38,255 nt of DNA, from the NCBI RefSeq assembly GCF_010211755.1, contig NZ_PDWR01000029.1:1-38255 (forward strand). Reading direction: 5' to 3'. Position numbers and translations under genes: made by a program. This stretch comes from Pseudoxanthomonas sangjuensis (GTDB lineage Bacteria > Pseudomonadota > Gammaproteobacteria > Xanthomonadales > Xanthomonadaceae). Under the pieces are notes generated by a model. The model was not told where the DNA came from and made no database searches. It saw nothing but the letters and a program-made list of their open reading frames with translations. Positions 25,796 through 35,224 of this stretch are shown here, one piece after another. Positions within the stretch are counted from its first letter, which is position 1. Each line of letters starts with the position of its first letter.

Positions 25796-27256
25796 ATGAA
25801 GACTCGTCCGTTCTCCGGGTTGAAGACCCGATTCCAGGTACTCGCCCTCGCGGCGTTGTGCACCCTCGGCCTGAGCGGCGCCGCGCTTGCCGCGCAGGAC
25901 CCCGCCGCCCCGGCCGCGCCGACCACCGAGGAAGCCGCCGCCCCGGCCGATGCCGCCGCGGAAACCGCTGCGCCGGTCGAGGCCGCCGCCGCGGCCGCGC
26001 CGGCCGAAGCTGCCGCCGCCGCCCCGGTCGTCGACAAGGGTGACGTGGCGTGGATGCTGACCAGCACCCTGCTAGTGCTGCTGATGACGCTGCCGGGCCT
26101 GGCCCTGTTCTATGGCGGCCTGGTGCGCGGCAAGAACGTGCTCAGCGTGTTCGTCCAGGTGGCGATCACCTTCTCGCTGCTGGTGGTGCTGTGGGCCGTC
26201 TACGGCTACTCGCTGGCGTTCTCGGGCGAAGGCGCGTACATCGGCAACCTCGACAAGCTGTTCCTCAAGGGCGTCGCCGTGGACAGCCTGGCGGCCACGT
26301 TCACCGACGGCATCTCGCTGCCGGAATACGTGTTCGTCGCGTTCCAGTCGACCTTCGCCGGCATCACCGGCGCGCTGATCGTCGGCGCCTTCGCCGAGCG
26401 CATCAAGTTCGCCGCCGCGCTGCTGTTCGCCGTGCTGTGGTTCACCTTCGGCTACCTGCCGATCGCGCACAGCGTGTGGGCCACCGGCGGCTGGCTGTTC
26501 GAGAAGGGCGCGCTGGACTTCGCCGGCGGCACCGTGGTGCACATCAACGCCGGCGTCGCCGGCCTGGTCGCCGCGTACTTCGTCGGCAAGCGCATCGGCT
26601 TCGGCCAGGCGGCGCTGAAGCCGCACAACCTGGTCTACACCTTCGCCGGCGCTTCGCTGCTGTGGGTGGGCTGGTTCGGCTTCAACGCCGGTTCCGCGCT
26701 GGAAGCCAACAGCTCGGCCGCGCTGGCCTTCATCAACACCCTGTTCGCGACCGCCGCCGCGGCCGTGGCCTGGACGGCGCTGGAAGCCATCTTCAAGGGC
26801 AAGCCGTCCGCGCTGGGCGCCGCCTCGGGCATCGTCGCCGGCCTGGTCGCGATCACCCCGGCCGCCGGCAACGTCGGCCCGATCGGCGCCATCGCGCTCG
26901 GCGCGATCGCCTCGGCCGCCAGCCTGTGGGGCGTCAACGGCCTGAAGCGGCTGCTGAAGGTGGACGACACCGCCGACGTGTTCGGCGTGCACGGCATCTC
27001 CGGCATCGTCGGCGCGATCCTGACCGGCGTGCTGTACGCGCCGGCGTTCGGCGGCCCGGGCGGCGACGATTTCGCCATCGGCCCGCAGGTCGCGACCCAG
27101 GTCGTCAGCGTGCTGTTCACCGTGGTCTGGGTGGGCATCGTGTCGGTCGTGTCCCTGCTCGTCGTCAGGCTGGTGTTCGGCCTGCGCGTGAGCGAGGAAG
27201 CCGAACGCGAGGGCCTGGACATCACCTCGCACGGCGAATCGGCCTACGAGGCCTGA
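25796..27256 (+). CDS. amtB: ammonium transporter AmtB
   Basis: A 486-residue inner-membrane ammonium channel. A cleavable signal peptide (near AALA-AQD, residue 33) is followed by an Ala/Pro/Glu-rich periplasmic stretch to about residue 75, longer than in E. coli. Eleven transmembrane helices come next. The pore histidines are in GGTVVHINAG and VFGVHGISG, and the usual FYGGLVRGKN and LWVGWFGFNAGSA motifs are present. GlnK binds and blocks it when nitrogen is plentiful. It sits in the order glnA-glnK-amtB-ntrB-ntrC, an intact nitrogen locus. Confidence 0.97.
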   Translation: MKTRPFSGLKTRFQVLALAALCTLGLSGAALAAQDPAAPAAPTTEEAAAPADAAAETAAPVEAAAAAAPAEAAAAAPVVDKGDVAWMLTSTLLVLLMTLPGLALFYGGLVRGKNVLSVFVQVAITFSLLVVLWAVYGYSLAFSGEGAYIGNLDKLFLKGVAVDSLAATFTDGISLPEYVFVAFQSTFAGITGALIVGAFAERIKFAAALLFAVLWFTFGYLPIAHSVWATGGWLFEKGALDFAGGTVVHINAGVAGLVAAYFVGKRIGFGQAALKPHNLVYTFAGASLLWVGWFGFNAGSALEANSSAALAFINTLFATAAAAVAWTALEAIFKGKPSALGAASGIVAGLVAITPAAGNVGPIGAIALGAIASAASLWGVNGLKRLLKVDDTADVFGVHGISGIVGAILTGVLYAPAFGGPGGDDFAIGPQVATQVVSVLFTVVWVGIVSVVSLLVVRLVFGLRVSEEAEREGLDITSHGESAYEA

Positions 27257-27287
27257 GGCCGCGCGCGGTACCCCGGGGGACGGCCTT

Positions 27288-27304
27288 TGCACTAAACTGG
27301 TGCA
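27288..27304 (+). promoter_or_regulatory. NtrC operator over the ntrB start and -10 box
   Basis: TGCACTAAACTGGTGCA is an almost perfect NtrC site (TGCAC-N7-GTGCA; E. coli glnA site TGCACTATATTGGTGCA). It ends at the base before the ntrB ATG and covers a TAAACT -10 box (27293-27298) placed 6 bases before the ATG, so bound NtrC should block ntrBC transcription, as for the E. coli glnL promoter. Confidence 0.85.
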
Positions 27305-28430
27305 ATGTCGTCCCCCGATTCTTCCAACCAGTCCCAGGAGCCCGGCCTCGGTGCGTTGAACACGCCGCTGGCCTGGGTGGACGCCGAAGGCGCGATCCTC
27401 GGCGTCAATCCCGCATTCGCCCGCTGGCTCGGGGTCAGCGCGCGACGGCTGCTGGGGCAACCCCTGGCGGCCCTGGAAGTGGATGGCGATGCCATGGCAC
27501 GGCTGTTCGACAAGGTTTCCGATCCGCAGCGAGGCGAGCGCGACGTGTTGCGCCTGCGGCGCATGGCGCTGGCCCTGCCCGGCGAACCGTCGCGTTTCGC
27601 CGAAGGCTGGCTGTCGCGGCTAGACGGCGGCGGCTGGCTGCTGGAAGCGCATCCGGTCGACGAATTCCCGGCGCCCGATCCCGCGCAGGCCCTGCCGAGC
27701 GCGCTGGCCGCGGCGCTGAAGGGGCTGGCCCACGAACTGCGCAACCCGCTGGCCGGCCTCAAGGGCGCGGCGCAGCTGCTGTCGCGCCGGGCGCAGGCGC
27801 GCGGCGGCGACGAAGGCGAGCGCGAACTGATCGGCCTGATCGAATCCGAGATCGGCCGCCTCAACGGCCTGCTCGACCAGTTGCTGTCGCCGGCCCCGCA
27901 GCGTCCGCACACGGCGCTGAACATCCACGCCGTGCTCGAGCGCGTGCTGCGCCTGGCCGAAAGCGAGGGCGGCTGGTCGCTGCGCCTGCAACGCGACTAC
28001 GACCCCAGCATTCCCGAACTGGCCGGCGACGCCGACCGCCTGGTGCAGGCGGTGTGGAACCTGGTGCGCAACGCGATCCAGGCCGGCGCGGCCACGGTGA
28101 CCCTGCGCACACGGGTCGAACACGGCCTGCGCATCCACGACCACCCGCACGCGATGGGCCTGCGCCTGGAAATCGTCGACGACGGCCACGGTGTGTCCGA
28201 GGAACTGGCCGAGCACCTGTTCCTGCCGCTGGTCAGCGGCCGCGCCGACGGCAGCGGCCTGGGCCTGGCGCTGGCGCAACAGGTCGCGCGCGAGCACGGC
28301 GGTTCGCTGAGCTACCGCTCGCGCCCCGGCCACACCGTTTTCACCCTGTTGCTGCCGATAGACGGGCATGCCCGCGACCAGGAGCCGCGCGCGCAGGCCG
28401 ATGGCGGCGATTCCGACGGAGCGGCGCCGA

Positions 28431-28441
<11 letters not shown>
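27305..28441 (+). CDS. ntrB: nitrogen sensor histidine kinase NtrB (GlnL)
   Basis: A 378-residue cytoplasmic sensor kinase. Residues about 15-115 are a PAS-type domain. The dimerisation box HELRNPLAGLKGA has catalytic H143. The ATP-binding domain has the N-box LVRNAIQAG, DDGHGVSEEL and GSGLGLALAQQ. NtrB phosphorylates NtrC under nitrogen limitation, and PII bound to it turns it into a phosphatase. There is no membrane segment. The start at 27305 has no ribosome-binding site and immediately follows the NtrC operator, so the message is probably leaderless. The stop overlaps the ntrC start by 11 bases. Confidence 0.96.
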
Positions 28442-29870
<1,429 letters not shown>

Positions 29871-29955
29871 CGCGCGCGGATCCCGGCCGGAGTTTCAGCG
29901 TCGATAAATTCCGCTGCGGTTACGGTCTGTCGCTGGCCACGACGGAGTTCGCGCC

Positions 29956-30543
29956 ATGCGCAATCACGGAAACATCGGACGGGTCGCCACGCTTGCCGCC
30001 GCCATCGCGCTGCTCGGCGGTTGCGCGACCGCGGAGCAAACCGAGCCGCCGCCCTCGCCGGCCGCGGAGATTCCCACCACCAGCACGGCGAAACAGGCGG
30101 TCGTGAACCTGTCGTCGGCGTCCGCCAGCCTGGTCAGCGGCACGCTGACCCTGGTCCCGGTCGCCGGCGGCGTGCGGATCAGCGGCGAAATCGGCGGCCT
30201 GCAGCCGGGCCGCGCGCACGGCTTCCACGTACACGAGAAGGGCGACTGCAGCGCGGCCGACGCATCCAGCGCCAGCGGGCATTTCAACCCGTTCTCGCAG
30301 CCGCACGGCCGCGACGGCACCGGCGCGCACCATGCCGGCGACATCGACAACATCGTCGCCAACATCGACGGCGTGGCGCGGGTCGACGTGCAACTGGCCG
30401 GCGTCACCCTCGGCGGCGGCGCGGTCAACGACATCGCCGGCCGCGCGCTGATCGTGCATGCCGCGGCCGACGACTACACCTCGCAGCCGTCAGGCAACGC
30501 CGGGGCGCGCGTCGCCTGCGGCGTGATCAAGGTGACGATGTAG
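29956..30543 (+). CDS. sodC: Cu/Zn superoxide dismutase, lipoprotein
   Basis: A 195-residue periplasmic enzyme that dismutates superoxide. The signal ends in lipobox LLGGC (C23), so it is membrane-anchored. The metal ligands are in GFHVHEKGDC, SGHFNP, PHG...GAHHAGD and LIVHA, and the disulfide and active-site segment is GNAGARVACG. All of them fit bacterial SodC; the arginine before the final cysteine is conserved. The start has GGAG 8 bases upstream. The TAG stop at 30541-30543 belongs to a GTAG repeat element shared with the convergent gene. Confidence 0.96.
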   Translation: MRNHGNIGRVATLAAAIALLGGCATAEQTEPPPSPAAEIPTTSTAKQAVVNLSSASASLVSGTLTLVPVAGGVRISGEIGGLQPGRAHGFHVHEKGDCSAADASSASGHFNPFSQPHGRDGTGAHHAGDIDNIVANIDGVARVDVQLAGVTLGGGAVNDIAGRALIVHAAADDYTSQPSGNAGARVACGVIKVTM

Positions 30544-30612
30544 GAACGGGCCCCGCCCGGGCCGCGAAACCGTCCGGTCGGGGCAGGCGTCCACGCCCCG
30601 ACGCGGTCCTAC
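30540..30612. repeat. degenerate REP-type repeat with GTAG ends
   Basis: GTAGGAAC at the left and GTCCTAC at the right end bracket a 73-base GC-rich palindromic region, an eroded form of the GTAG repeat at 5789-5883. It fills the whole gap between two convergent genes, and both of their stop codons (30541-30543 and 30609-30611) are the TAG of its ends. Confidence 0.75.
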
Positions 30613-31457
30613 GCGAGCAACGCCTCGCGCGGATCGGCTGCGTCGGGGCAATGCGCGAACACCACCGGGACGCCGTGCGCCTCCAGCACCGCGGCGAATT
30701 GTCGCTGGCGGGCGAGGAAAAAATCGTAGGCGCGCGCCAGGCGCTCGTCGTCGTCCGCGGCCTGCGGCGCGCAGCGCGATTTCCATGCCGCCGGCGTGAA
30801 CAGCGCGATGCGCGCCTCGCCGCCGGCATAGCGCAGCAGCGGCTCCGGCGCCACGTCCAGCCACGCTTCGCCGTCGCCCCGCAGCAACGCGGTTTCGATC
30901 AGTGGCCACAGCGGCTCCAGGCCCTGGTGCTGGTACTGCATGGCCGTCATCGCGGCCAGATCGTGCAGGGTCAGGTAGCGCGCGTGCTCGATGCGCGCGG
31001 CGAAGCCGCCCTGCGCCAGCAGCGCGGTGTCGGCCTGGGCCATGCCGCGTTCGAGCAGGATCTCCTCGAACAGCGCACCGACCTTGGCCAGCGTTTCCGC
31101 GTCGCCGCGCAGCTGGAAAGGCAGCACCCGCAGCGCGCCGCCGCGCAGGTCGGGGTCGGCGCGGAACGGCAGCGGCACGTCGCCGCCGGCATCGGCGCCG
31201 AACGCGATCACGCGCGGGCCCTGTTCGCGGCCGGGCGCGCGCTGCGCGAGCTCGTCGAGCCGGCGGTGCAGCGGCCAGCCCGGGCGCAGGGCTTCGGCCG
31301 GGTCGAAATGCGCGGCGGCGAACGCCAGCTCCAGCCCGTGCGCATCCGGGACCAGCCCGGCCAGGTCGCGGGCCAGCAGTTCCGCCAGGGCGGCGGCTTC
31401 GGACGCGGTCAGCGCGGCCCGGCCCGGCTCGCTGCCGCCGGCCAGCTCCAGCGCCAT
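30609..31457 (-). CDS. conserved protein of unknown function
   Basis: A 282-residue soluble protein that I do not recognise; similar unnamed proteins may exist in xanthomonads. Its conserved-looking segments are PLHRRLDEL, VIAFGADAGGD, LLERGMAQADTALLAQG, YLTLHDLAAMTAMQYQHQ and ALLRGDGEAWLDV. There is no signal peptide, membrane helix or obvious catalytic motif. A run near the end (VPVVFAHCPDAAD) contains Cys and His. The ATG at 31457 is used because a CATAAT box lies 7 bases before it; an ATG nine bases earlier is also possible. It is divergent from the thiolase gene. Confidence 0.8.
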   Translation of the reverse strand: MALELAGGSEPGRAALTASEAAALAELLARDLAGLVPDAHGLELAFAAAHFDPAEALRPGWPLHRRLDELAQRAPGREQGPRVIAFGADAGGDVPLPFRADPDLRGGALRVLPFQLRGDAETLAKVGALFEEILLERGMAQADTALLAQGGFAARIEHARYLTLHDLAAMTAMQYQHQGLEPLWPLIETALLRGDGEAWLDVAPEPLLRYAGGEARIALFTPAAWKSRCAPQAADDDERLARAYDFFLARQRQFAAVLEAHGVPVVFAHCPDAADPREALLA

Positions 31458-31464
31458 GACGCCC

Positions 31465-31470
31465 ATTATG
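31465..31470 (-). promoter_or_regulatory. -10 box (CATAAT) of a probable leaderless promoter
   Basis: CATAAT on the minus strand ends 7 bases before the ATG at 31457 of the unknown gene. An imperfect dyad (GTGAA-CGGCC-TTCAC, 31470-31484) overlaps its upstream edge and may be an operator. Confidence 0.45.
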
Positions 31471-31530
31471 TGAACGGCCTTCACAGGATCGTTGGTTTTC
31501 ACGGCTTCCAAATTGGTCCGGCGCCATACG

Positions 31531-31546
31531 GGCAAGTACACTTGCC
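31531..31546. promoter_or_regulatory. palindrome before the thiolase gene, candidate operator
   Basis: GGCAAGT-AC-ACTTGCC, 16 bases with perfect 7-base arms, lies 57 bases before the thiolase start and touches a TATTAT-like -10 box (31547-31552). Its place on the promoter suggests repressor binding; the regulator is unknown. Confidence 0.5.
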
Positions 31547-31603
31547 TATTATGCCCGTGCCGAACGCCGGGCCGCCCCACGATCCGCAGCTCGAGAGGTT
31601 TCC

Positions 31604-32884
31604 ATGTCCGCAGCCCGTCCCGTCGCCATCCTCGGCGGCGTCCGCATTCCCTTCTGCCGCCAGAACACCGCCTACGCGGACGTCGGCAACCTGGGCATGT
31701 CGGTGCGGACCCTCGGCGCGCTGGTCGAACGCTACGGCCTGCACGGCCAGCAGCTGGGCGAAGTGGCGATGGGCGCGGTGATCAAGCATTCCTCGGACTG
31801 GAACCTCGGCCGCGAGGCCGCGCTGTCCTCGGGCCTGTCGCCGCTGACGCCCGGCATCACCCTGCAGCGCGCCTGCGGCACCAGCCTGGACACGATCATC
31901 CACATCGGCAACAAGATCGCGCTGGGGCAGATCGACTCGGGCATCGGCGGCGGTTCCGACACCACCTCCGAGGTGCCGATCGTCTACGGCAAGAAGCTGC
32001 GTGCGCGCCTGCTCGCCGCCAACCGCGCGAAGGCGCCGCTCGACAAGGCCAAGGCGCTGGTCAAGGGCTTCAAGTTCTCCGAGCTGAAGCCGGAATTCCC
32101 CGGCGTGGCCGAGCCGCGTACCGGCAAGAGCATGGGCGACCACTGCGAGGACATGGCCAAGGAGTGGAACATCAGCCGCGATTCGCAGGACGAACTCGCG
32201 GTCGCCTCGCACAAGAAGCTGGCCGCGGCCTACGAGCGCGGCTTCTTCGCCGACCTGATCGCGCCGTTCCGCGGCGTCGAGCGCGACAACATCCTGCGCC
32301 CGGACACCTCGCTGGAAAAACTGGCGACGCTGAAGCCGGCGTTCGACAAGACCTCCGGCCGCGGCACGCTGACCGCGGCCAACTCGACGCCGCTGACCGA
32401 CGGCGCCGCGGCGGTGCTGCTGTCCAGCGACGAATGGGCGCAGGCGCACGGCCACGAGCCGCTGGCCTACCTGAAGGACGCGCAGGTCGCGGCGGTGGAT
32501 TTCGTCCACGGCGAGGGCCTGCTGATGGCGCCGACGATCGCGGTGCCGGAAATGCTCAAGCGCAACGGCCTGACCCTGCAGGACTTCGACATCTACGAAA
32601 TCCACGAGGCCTTCGCCGCGCAGGTGCTGTGCACGCTGCGCGCATGGGAGAGCGAGGACTACTGCAGGAACCGCCTGGGCCTGGACGCGCCGCTGGGCAA
32701 GATCGACCCGGCGAAGATCAACCCGGTCGGTTCGTCGCTGGCCACCGGCCACCCCTTCGCCGCCACCGGCGCGCGCATCGTCGCCACCGTGGCCAAGCAG
32801 CTGAAGGAACGCGGCGGCGGCCGCGCCCTGGTGTCGATCTGCACCGCCGGCGGCATGGGCGTGGTGGCGATCATCGAGCGTTGA
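31604..32884 (+). CDS. acetyl-CoA acyltransferase (thiolase), FadI-like
   Basis: A 426-residue thiolase with the catalytic C91 in QRACGTSLD, H383 in GHPFAATG and C413 in CTAGGMG. The middle part is the longer form typical of FadI, the beta-oxidation thiolase of the anaerobic or alternative trifunctional complex, that releases acetyl-CoA from 3-ketoacyl-CoA. No hydratase/dehydrogenase (fadJ) gene is beside it, so the pairing is inferred from sequence only. The start at 31604 follows GAGAGG. A terminator is 56 bases past the stop. Confidence 0.93.
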   Translation: MSAARPVAILGGVRIPFCRQNTAYADVGNLGMSVRTLGALVERYGLHGQQLGEVAMGAVIKHSSDWNLGREAALSSGLSPLTPGITLQRACGTSLDTIIHIGNKIALGQIDSGIGGGSDTTSEVPIVYGKKLRARLLAANRAKAPLDKAKALVKGFKFSELKPEFPGVAEPRTGKSMGDHCEDMAKEWNISRDSQDELAVASHKKLAAAYERGFFADLIAPFRGVERDNILRPDTSLEKLATLKPAFDKTSGRGTLTAANSTPLTDGAAAVLLSSDEWAQAHGHEPLAYLKDAQVAAVDFVHGEGLLMAPTIAVPEMLKRNGLTLQDFDIYEIHEAFAAQVLCTLRAWESEDYCRNRLGLDAPLGKIDPAKINPVGSSLATGHPFAATGARIVATVAKQLKERGGGRALVSICTAGGMGVVAIIER

Positions 32885-32896
32885 GTTTCGCTCGTC

Positions 32897-32916
32897 ATTC
32901 CCGCGAAAGCGGGAAT
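32897..32916. repeat. dispersed palindromic repeat (ATTCCCGC-GAAA-GCGGGAAT)
   Basis: An 8-base stem with a GAAA tetraloop. CATTCCCGCGAAAGCGGGAATCC is a very common intergenic repeat in proteobacterial genomes. It sits 12 bases after the thiolase stop. Confidence 0.75.
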
Positions 32917-32940
32917 CCATGGACGTTGCTTTGAAACGAG

Positions 32941-32969
32941 AAGCCCGCCGAAAGGCGGGCTTTGCTTTT
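32941..32969 (+). terminator. intrinsic terminator of the thiolase gene
   Basis: Stem AAGCCCGCC, loop GAAA, complement GGCGGGCTT, followed by TGCTTTT. A typical strong terminator in xanthomonads. Confidence 0.9.
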
Positions 32970-32973
32970 GAAG

Positions 32974-32998
32974 GCTGGGTCGGCTTCATCGACCCAGC
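32974..32998. repeat. second hairpin after the terminator
   Basis: GCTGGGTCG and its complement around a 7-base loop, immediately after the terminator. It is followed by a further GCTGGGATTCC...GGAATGC-like stretch, part of the repeats between the thiolase and the SET gene. Confidence 0.5.
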
Positions 32999-33045
32999 GT
33001 TGCGCGATGCTGGGATTCCGCTTCGCTGCATTCCAGCCTGCGGCC

Positions 33046-33462
33046 CTAGATGGGCGTGATGCCTCTGCCTTGGAACCAGATGTCCTCAGAGGAGTGGATG
33101 TCTCCGTAGGACTCGTTGTAGTTAACAGTCAGCTCCTCGCCAACCTCAATTTGCCGCGCAGCGGAAAAGACTAGAGAAAGATCGCTTTCTTTAGCGCTAT
33201 AGCGGACATTCGCCGGGTTTCCGTGGTTGTACATGCTGCCCCAGCCGAGAGCAATGCAGTGCGAATTAGAGCCTTTCGTCAATGCTCCCCAGCTAAAGGC
33301 GATGCGCCGCAATTGCTCTGGAATTTCGGCCCACTGGACTAACACAACAGGGCAAATCTCGATGATAGAGCCAAGAGCAATTTGTCTCGTTGCATAAACA
33401 CCACGGCCTTTGACAGTGCCCGTGTCTTTGATCGTAGCCAACTCGCAGGCTTTGTAATCCAT
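33046..33462 (-). CDS. small SET-domain protein (putative protein lysine methyltransferase)
   Basis: A 138-residue single-domain SET protein. The family's AdoMet and substrate motifs are recognisable: KGRGVYATRQI (18-28), NHGNPANVRY (79-88, with the NH pair) and GEELTVNYNE (108-117, catalytic-region Tyr). SET enzymes methylate lysines; some bacterial members modify host histones or ribosomal or other proteins. The gene's GC content is about 50% in the two 60-base lines I counted, against about 70% nearby, and its codon use is unlike its neighbours, so it looks acquired. The start at 33462 follows AGG; a GTG nine bases earlier is an alternative. Confidence 0.85.
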   Translation of the reverse strand: MDYKACELATIKDTGTVKGRGVYATRQIALGSIIEICPVVLVQWAEIPEQLRRIAFSWGALTKGSNSHCIALGWGSMYNHGNPANVRYSAKESDLSLVFSAARQIEVGEELTVNYNESYGDIHSSEDIWFQGRGITPI

Positions 33463-33522
33463 CACTGGCACCTAACTATGTAGTTTCCAGAAAGTTTGCC
33501 GTGATAACGGATCATCGCCCGG

Positions 33523-33548
33523 GTAGGGCGGGTCATGACCCGCCCTAC
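33523..33548. repeat. perfect 26-bp GTAG palindrome (REP type)
   Basis: GTAGGGCGGGTCA and its exact complement joined without a spacer. It resembles the GTAG repeats at 5789 and 30540. Its complementary strand provides the TAG stop codon (33545-33547) of the following minus-strand gene. Confidence 0.9.
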
Positions 33549-34777
33549 CGAATCAATGCTGCCGCCAATGCCGCTGCGAGCGTCATTCCGCTCAGTCCGA
33601 TCGCGATCCGCCACCCGTATGCCCGCCCGCCGCTAGTAAACGCCACCAGCGACTTCGCCGCTGAACTCGCCGCCAGCAAGCCGACCACGGCCCAGTGGGC
33701 GAATTGCTCGTTGAGCACGCCATCGCGATAGAGATTGGCCACGCCGGCGGTCGCCGAATGCAGTTCCGCCATCGCCGCCAGCATCGTTGCCGCCAGCGCA
33801 CCGCCGGGGCCAAACCATTCGCCGAGCAGCTTCGACACCACGATCACCGCGGTGATCATCGCCGCGAAGCCGAGCGCGTGGCCGATGCGGAACATCCGCG
33901 TTTCGGCCGTCGGCGGCGGCGCATCGACATGCTGGCCGAAGCGCAGGCCGAGCACCGCGCCCAGCACCAGCACGGTGGCGGCGGCGCCCAGGATCCAGCG
34001 CGTTTCGCGCAGCAGTCCGGGCGACATCGTCAGCAGGATCGGCACGAACAGGCTCAGCGACGCCAGGTTCGCCAGCATCGTCGCGCCGACCGCCGACGGC
34101 AGCAGCGCCGGTTGCGCCTGCGCCTGCTTGCCGAAACCGGCGGTGGCCGCGGTCGACGACACGTAGCCGGAGAAGAAGCCGGCGACCAGCAGCCCCCAGC
34201 GCGTGCCGACCAGGCGCAGCGCGACGTGGCCCAGCGCGCTGATCGCCATCACCAGCACCGCCAGCTTCCAGACCCGCGCCGGGTTCAGCAGGTCCCACGG
34301 ATCGACCGTGCGGTCCGGCAACAGCGGCAGCACGATCAGCGCGAAGGCGAGCAGGACCAGGCCGTCGGCGACTTCGCGGTTGCTGATCAGCTCGCGGCTG
34401 AAGCGGTGCAGGCGGGTCTTGGCGAAGACCAGGATCGCGGTCAGCACCGCCAGGCCCGCCGCGACCGCCGGCGACCGCAGCGCCAGGCCGCCGATCAGGC
34501 AGCTCAGCACCAGCGCCAGTTCCGCGGTCACGCCGGGGTCGGCCAGGCTGGTGCGGTAATAGCCGAGCGCGACGAACGCGCCGCACAGCAACACCGCGAT
34601 CGCGAACACCGGCAGGCCCAGCCACAGCGATACCACGCCGATCAGCGTGGCCAGCATGTGCGAACGCAGGCCGGCGATGATGCTCGGATCCTCGGCCTTG
34701 CGGCGTTCGTAGACCAGGCCGACCAGCAGGCCGGCGCCGAGCGCGGTGGTCAGCGAAATGAGCGGTGGCGTTTCCAA
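33545..34777 (-). CDS. MgtC/DUF4010 family membrane protein
   Basis: A 410-residue inner-membrane protein with about twelve hydrophobic helices. The N-terminus (LGAGLLVGLVYERRKA, then AGLRSHMLATLIG) is the MgtC-like start, followed by the long C-terminal DUF4010 domain with FFSGYVSSTAATAGFG and SATAGVANLY. Relatives are called MgtC/SapB-like and have been linked to Mg2+ or cell-envelope homeostasis; transport itself is unproven. A TTG start at 34777 is taken because no ATG is in place and an upstream region lacks a better codon; this is uncertain. The gene may be co-transcribed with the DUF2782 gene, 37 bases upstream. Confidence 0.85.
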   Translation of the reverse strand: METPPLISLTTALGAGLLVGLVYERRKAEDPSIIAGLRSHMLATLIGVVSLWLGLPVFAIAVLLCGAFVALGYYRTSLADPGVTAELALVLSCLIGGLALRSPAVAAGLAVLTAILVFAKTRLHRFSRELISNREVADGLVLLAFALIVLPLLPDRTVDPWDLLNPARVWKLAVLVMAISALGHVALRLVGTRWGLLVAGFFSGYVSSTAATAGFGKQAQAQPALLPSAVGATMLANLASLSLFVPILLTMSPGLLRETRWILGAAATVLVLGAVLGLRFGQHVDAPPPTAETRMFRIGHALGFAAMITAVIVVSKLLGEWFGPGGALAATMLAAMAELHSATAGVANLYRDGVLNEQFAHWAVVGLLAASSAAKSLVAFTSGGRAYGWRIAIGLSGMTLAAALAAALIR

Positions 34778-34814
34778 GTCGGCCGGTTCGCGGAGGGAGC
34801 CCGGCCCAACGTTA

Positions 34815-35117
34815 TCACCAGCTGAAGAGCTTCCAGTACACCGCCGGCATGTCCTTGTTCGCGGAGCCCTTGTCCAGCCTGCCGTCGCCGTTGCCGTCGT
34901 ACAGGTAGTAGGCCGGCCCGCGCAGCGGCGTGACCTTGACCATGCGCAGCTGGGTGCCGACCCGGTACTCCTCGATGATGTCGCCGTTGTCCGCGGTGGT
35001 CGTGGTGACTTCCGCGCCGGTCACGTCCACCGGCGGCGGGCCGTCGGCGGCGGTTTGCGTCGTCGCGCAGGCGGCCAGGCACAACAGCAGGGCGAAGCTG
35101 GCGGTCTTCGGGTTCAT
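34815..35117 (-). CDS. DUF2782 lipoprotein
   Basis: A 100-residue small lipoprotein: signal with lipobox LAAC (C17), then a short domain with GDIIEEYRVGTQLRMVKVTPLRGPAYYLYDGNGDG typical of DUF2782. This family is found next to polA in several gammaproteobacteria, as here (divergent, 107 bases apart). Function unknown. A GAGCCTCGCC stretch precedes the ATG. Confidence 0.9.
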   Translation of the reverse strand: MNPKTASFALLLCLAACATTQTAADGPPPVDVTGAEVTTTTADNGDIIEEYRVGTQLRMVKVTPLRGPAYYLYDGNGDGRLDKGSANKDMPAVYWKLFSW

Positions 35118-35203
35118 GGCGAGGCTCCGGCGCGGTCCGATGCGGCCATTATGCGCCCGGCGGGCCGGATCGGCGTGAGCGGGTCGTCGCGGCCGTTGCG
35201 AAC

Positions 35204-35218
35204 GGAGCGGGTAGAATC
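35204..35218 (+). promoter_or_regulatory. promoter box GGAGCGGGTAGAATC of polA
   Basis: TAGAAT (35212-35217) ends 7 bases before the polA ATG, so the mRNA is probably leaderless. The 15-base sequence is identical to one before the PEBP gene at 19989-20003. Confidence 0.6.
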
Positions 35219-35224
35219 CCGCGC

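Noticed and set aside
32893..33010. CRISPR-like repeats between the thiolase and the SET gene
   Set aside because: The hairpins differ from each other and have no regular spacers; they are a dispersed repeat and a terminator.
33463..33490. GTTAGGT on the minus strand before the SET gene, like an integron core site
   Set aside because: No matching inverse core or attC palindrome is found at the other end of the gene, so one 7-base match is chance.
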